64,000 nucleotides of DNA from Gephyromycinifex aptenodytis. GTDB taxonomy: Bacteria; Actinomycetota; Actinomycetes; Actinomycetales; Dermatophilaceae. A program made the position numbers and the translations under genes. The first letter of the stretch is position 1. The number at the start of each line of letters is the position of its first letter. Below the pieces are notes generated by a model that searched no databases, had not been told where the DNA came from, and was given only the letters and a program-made list of their open reading frames with translations. The DNA is taken from the NCBI RefSeq assembly GCF_012277275.1, contig NZ_CP051155.1:868001-932000 (forward strand), written 5' to 3'. Positions 61,824 to 64,000 of the stretch are shown here, piece after piece.

Positions 61824-62899
61824 GGATGTCTTCTCGTTTCACGAATAAGGAGCCAGATCAGATAGAGACCGCCCAGGCACACCGTGATCACCCCTACCGG
61901 CACGGTTCGGTACCACTGGGCGAAGGCCAAGGAGATGCCTTGGGCGAGCGTCAGGAGGGCGCCCCCCATGAAGGCTGAGGAGGTCAGGGTCACCCCTGGG
62001 GTTCCGGTGAGGCGCCGAGCCAACTGCGGGGCCGAGAGTGCGACGAACCCGATCGGTCCGGCAGCAGCAGTGACCAGTGCGCTCGCGGCGACCCCGGCCA
62101 CCAGGAGCGCCGGACGGGCTCGGGCGGAGTCGACGCCGTGCGCGAGCGCGGTGTCGTCGCCCAACTCCAGTTGACGCAGCGCGGGGGTGAGCGAACCCGC
62201 CCAGAGCAGGATGAGCGCCCCGCAGCCGACAGTTGGGGCTATCGAGGCCCACGTGACGCGGCTCAGCGAACCGGCGCCCCAGAAGCCCACGCTCATCGCG
62301 TCGTTGATGTCTGCGCGCGTGATGAGATAGGCGTTGATCGAGCCGAGCATGGCCGAGACGGCGATCCCGACGATGATGAGGCGAAACCCCTGCACACCAC
62401 GCTGGTAGGCCAGGAGGTACACGACCAGCGCGGTCAGCAGGCCACCGACGACCGCCGCCCCGGCGACAGCCCAGTAGTGGCTCGTCCCCACCACCAGGAT
62501 CGTGATGACGACGGCGGTGTAGGCGCCGGCGTCGAAGCCGATCACATCCGGTGAGCCCAGCGGGTTACGGGTGATGGATTGAAAGATCGCGCCGCTAACT
62601 CCCAGGAGTGCACCGAAGGCGACGGCGGCCAGCACTACTGGAACTCGCCACTGCAGCACGATCATCCGGGCGAAGGGGTCGCCGTGGCCGCTCAACGCAC
62701 CGAAGATGTCGGCCGTTTCCAGTGGGTAGTCCCCGAATCGCAGGCACAGGAGCGAGACCAACACCATCAGCGCACCGAGCACGGTGTTGACGGCGACGGT
62801 GCGTAGGCCGAATCGCAGGGCAACGGCGCGGCGCATCCGCACCGTTGCGTGGGGGTAACCGAAATCGATCGCTTCACACTCGCGCGCGGCCGCCTTCAC
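61820..62899 (-). CDS. FecCD-family siderophore permease, second
   Basis: A 359-residue permease with about nine to ten helices. Family motifs: LQWRVPVVLAAVAFGALLGVSGAIFQSITRNPLGSPDVIGF near the front, FWGAGSLSRVTW in the middle, and GPIGFVALSAPQLARRLTG, the cytoplasmic loop that couples to the ATPase. GTG start overlaps the stop of the first permease (GTGA). The second half of the heterodimeric channel. Confidence 0.93.
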   Translation of the reverse strand: MKAAARECEAIDFGYPHATVRMRRAVALRFGLRTVAVNTVLGALMVLVSLLCLRFGDYPLETADIFGALSGHGDPFARMIVLQWRVPVVLAAVAFGALLGVSGAIFQSITRNPLGSPDVIGFDAGAYTAVVITILVVGTSHYWAVAGAAVVGGLLTALVVYLLAYQRGVQGFRLIIVGIAVSAMLGSINAYLITRADINDAMSVGFWGAGSLSRVTWASIAPTVGCGALILLWAGSLTPALRQLELGDDTALAHGVDSARARPALLVAGVAASALVTAAAGPIGFVALSAPQLARRLTGTPGVTLTSSAFMGGALLTLAQGISLAFAQWYRTVPVGVITVCLGGLYLIWLLIRETRRHP

Positions 62900-63951
62900 A
62901 GCCCGGCCGCCTTTGTACTGCGAACGAGCGTGATGAGTACCGGTGCACCGATCAACGCCGTCAACACCCCGGCCTCGATCTCCCCAGGACGGGCGATCAC
63001 TCGGCCCAGTACGTCAGCCGCAAGAACCAGGCTCGGGGAGGCGATGGCCGTGTAGAAGAGGATCCACCGCTGATCCGGGCCGGTGAACCAGCGGACCATG
63101 TGCGGGACTGCCAGCCCGACGAAGGCGATACCGCCGGTCAGCGCCGTGGCGCCGCCCGCGAGCAAGGTGACCGCCACCAAGCCAACCACTCGGGTGCGCT
63201 GGACGTGGGCGCCGAGCGAGACGGCCTGGTCGTCTCCGAGGGCTACCGCATTCAACGAGTTCGCGATAGCCATGACCAGCAGCAGACCCAGCGCCAGAAA
63301 CGGCACGACGACCAGGGTTTCCGCGACGGTGGTGCGAGCGATCGAACCCAAACCCCAACTGCGAACGGCGCGGAAGGTGTCCCGGTCGATGAGCACCATG
63401 AACGTGGACAGGGCCGTGAACACCGCCGCCAAAGCAACACCGGCAAGCACCAGGGTCACCGGAGAGGCCGAACCGCGACCGGCCGAACCGATCGTGTACA
63501 CCAACACCGTGCTCACGATCGCGCCGAGGAAGGAGAACCACACCAAACCGCCGATCGAGGTGATCCCGAAGACCCCCACCCCGACAGTGATCGCGAATGC
63601 GGATCCGGCGTTGACCCCGAGGATCCCGGGATCGGCCAGCGGGTTGCGGGTGAGCGCCTGGATGAGGGCGCCGGCCACACCGAACGCCGTCCCGGCCGCG
63701 ATCCCGACGAACGTGCGAGGCATCCGCAGGGACCAGACGATGGAGGAAGCTTCCGAAGTACCTGGACGCACGGTGGCTGTCCACACGTCGTCGACGGGAA
63801 TGGGGTTGGCGCCGTAGGCGATGCTGAGCGTCACGGCGATCAGCAGGGCGGCGCACAGCGCGGGGATCCCCCACCGGCGCCGCTGATCGAACAGACCCGA
63901 GCGGGCACATCGCTGCTGCCGAAATTGTCGTTGCGGCACGGCAGTTGTCAT
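62896..63951 (-). CDS. FecCD-family siderophore permease, first
   Basis: A 351-residue permease: VWSLRMPRTFVGIAAGTAFGVAGALIQALTRNPLADPGILG, then SWGLGSIARTT, and the ATPase-coupling loop GGIAFVGLAVPHMVRWFTGPD. ATG at 63951 with GAGGAGA upstream; the frame is complete within the window. It begins the five-gene coupled operon seen here. A binding-protein gene is expected just beyond the right edge. Confidence 0.93.
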   Translation of the reverse strand: MTTAVPQRQFRQQRCARSGLFDQRRRWGIPALCAALLIAVTLSIAYGANPIPVDDVWTATVRPGTSEASSIVWSLRMPRTFVGIAAGTAFGVAGALIQALTRNPLADPGILGVNAGSAFAITVGVGVFGITSIGGLVWFSFLGAIVSTVLVYTIGSAGRGSASPVTLVLAGVALAAVFTALSTFMVLIDRDTFRAVRSWGLGSIARTTVAETLVVVPFLALGLLLVMAIANSLNAVALGDDQAVSLGAHVQRTRVVGLVAVTLLAGGATALTGGIAFVGLAVPHMVRWFTGPDQRWILFYTAIASPSLVLAADVLGRVIARPGEIEAGVLTALIGAPVLITLVRSTKAAGL

Positions 63952-64000
63952 CTGCTTCTCCTCATGGCGGTGGTGCAACGCGAGCCCTTCGCGCTGCACC

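Overview
The window is high-GC, densely coded DNA with many GTG starts and 4-nt ATGA/GTGA gene overlaps, as expected of an actinobacterium. The sets pepN-UMF1 transporter-malQ-mscS-glbO, ettA-ssb, paired dynamin-like GTPases and orn-tRNA-His fit Micrococcales. A Dermatophilaceae/Dermacoccaceae/Intrasporangiaceae-type host is my guess and is not proven. Everything here comes from reading the sequence; no database search was run.

Layout. 1-8362: the C-terminal half of aminopeptidase N, a UMF1-type MFS carrier, 4-alpha-glucanotransferase, an MscS channel and truncated haemoglobin O. An AT-richer island (about 6211-7950) with gene remnants and small orphan ORFs sits between mscS and glbO. 8473-21689: a large catabolic cluster that I read as ectoine degradation. 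It has an MHS/ProP-type importer, an FCD-type GntR regulator, an M20 deacylase, a class I/II aminotransferase, an ectoine hydrolase-like M24 protein, a semialdehyde dehydrogenase, a frameshifted FAD/Fe-S oxidoreductase, a class III aminotransferase and a divergent 2-hydroxyacid dehydrogenase. Two promoter regions share a GATTGTC-type palindrome that is a likely operator. 21863-29601: GH13 glucosidase, FNT channel, MFS exporter, two thioesterases and pyruvate oxidase. 29771-40369: EttA, SSB, a short region of decayed genes (32356-34562), a P-loop kinase, two dynamin-like GTPases, PabC-like lyase and tRNA-Arg.

40634-51143 holds the most unusual locus. It encodes a 1364-residue single-module NRPS of the Pls/PosA (poly-lysine synthetase) type whose ten-residue specificity code I read as DAESIGTVVK, very close to the known lysine code. 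The synthetase is translationally coupled to an M1 metallopeptidase, overlaps an upstream PrsW-family protease, and a Sfp-type phosphopantetheinyl transferase lies just beyond. Together they look like a poly(basic amino acid) synthesis module with its own activating enzyme and a possible trimming or self-protection peptidase.

51247-56249: tRNA-His, CopC-like protein, tRNA-Lys, the threonine-to-glycine pair tdh-kbl, a GroES-like protein with a DUF3618 protein, peroxiredoxin BCP and tRNA-Leu. 56447-57783: two broken genes, a DUF1989 urea carboxylase-associated protein with an in-frame TAA and an amino-acid ABC ATPase remnant. 57834-63951: a five-gene, translationally coupled ferric-siderophore uptake operon (two FecCD permeases, a FecE ATPase and an IrtAB/YbtPQ-like pair of ABC half-transporters). 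At least seven damaged or truncated genes in 64 kb show active gene decay, while the neighbouring reading frames are intact.
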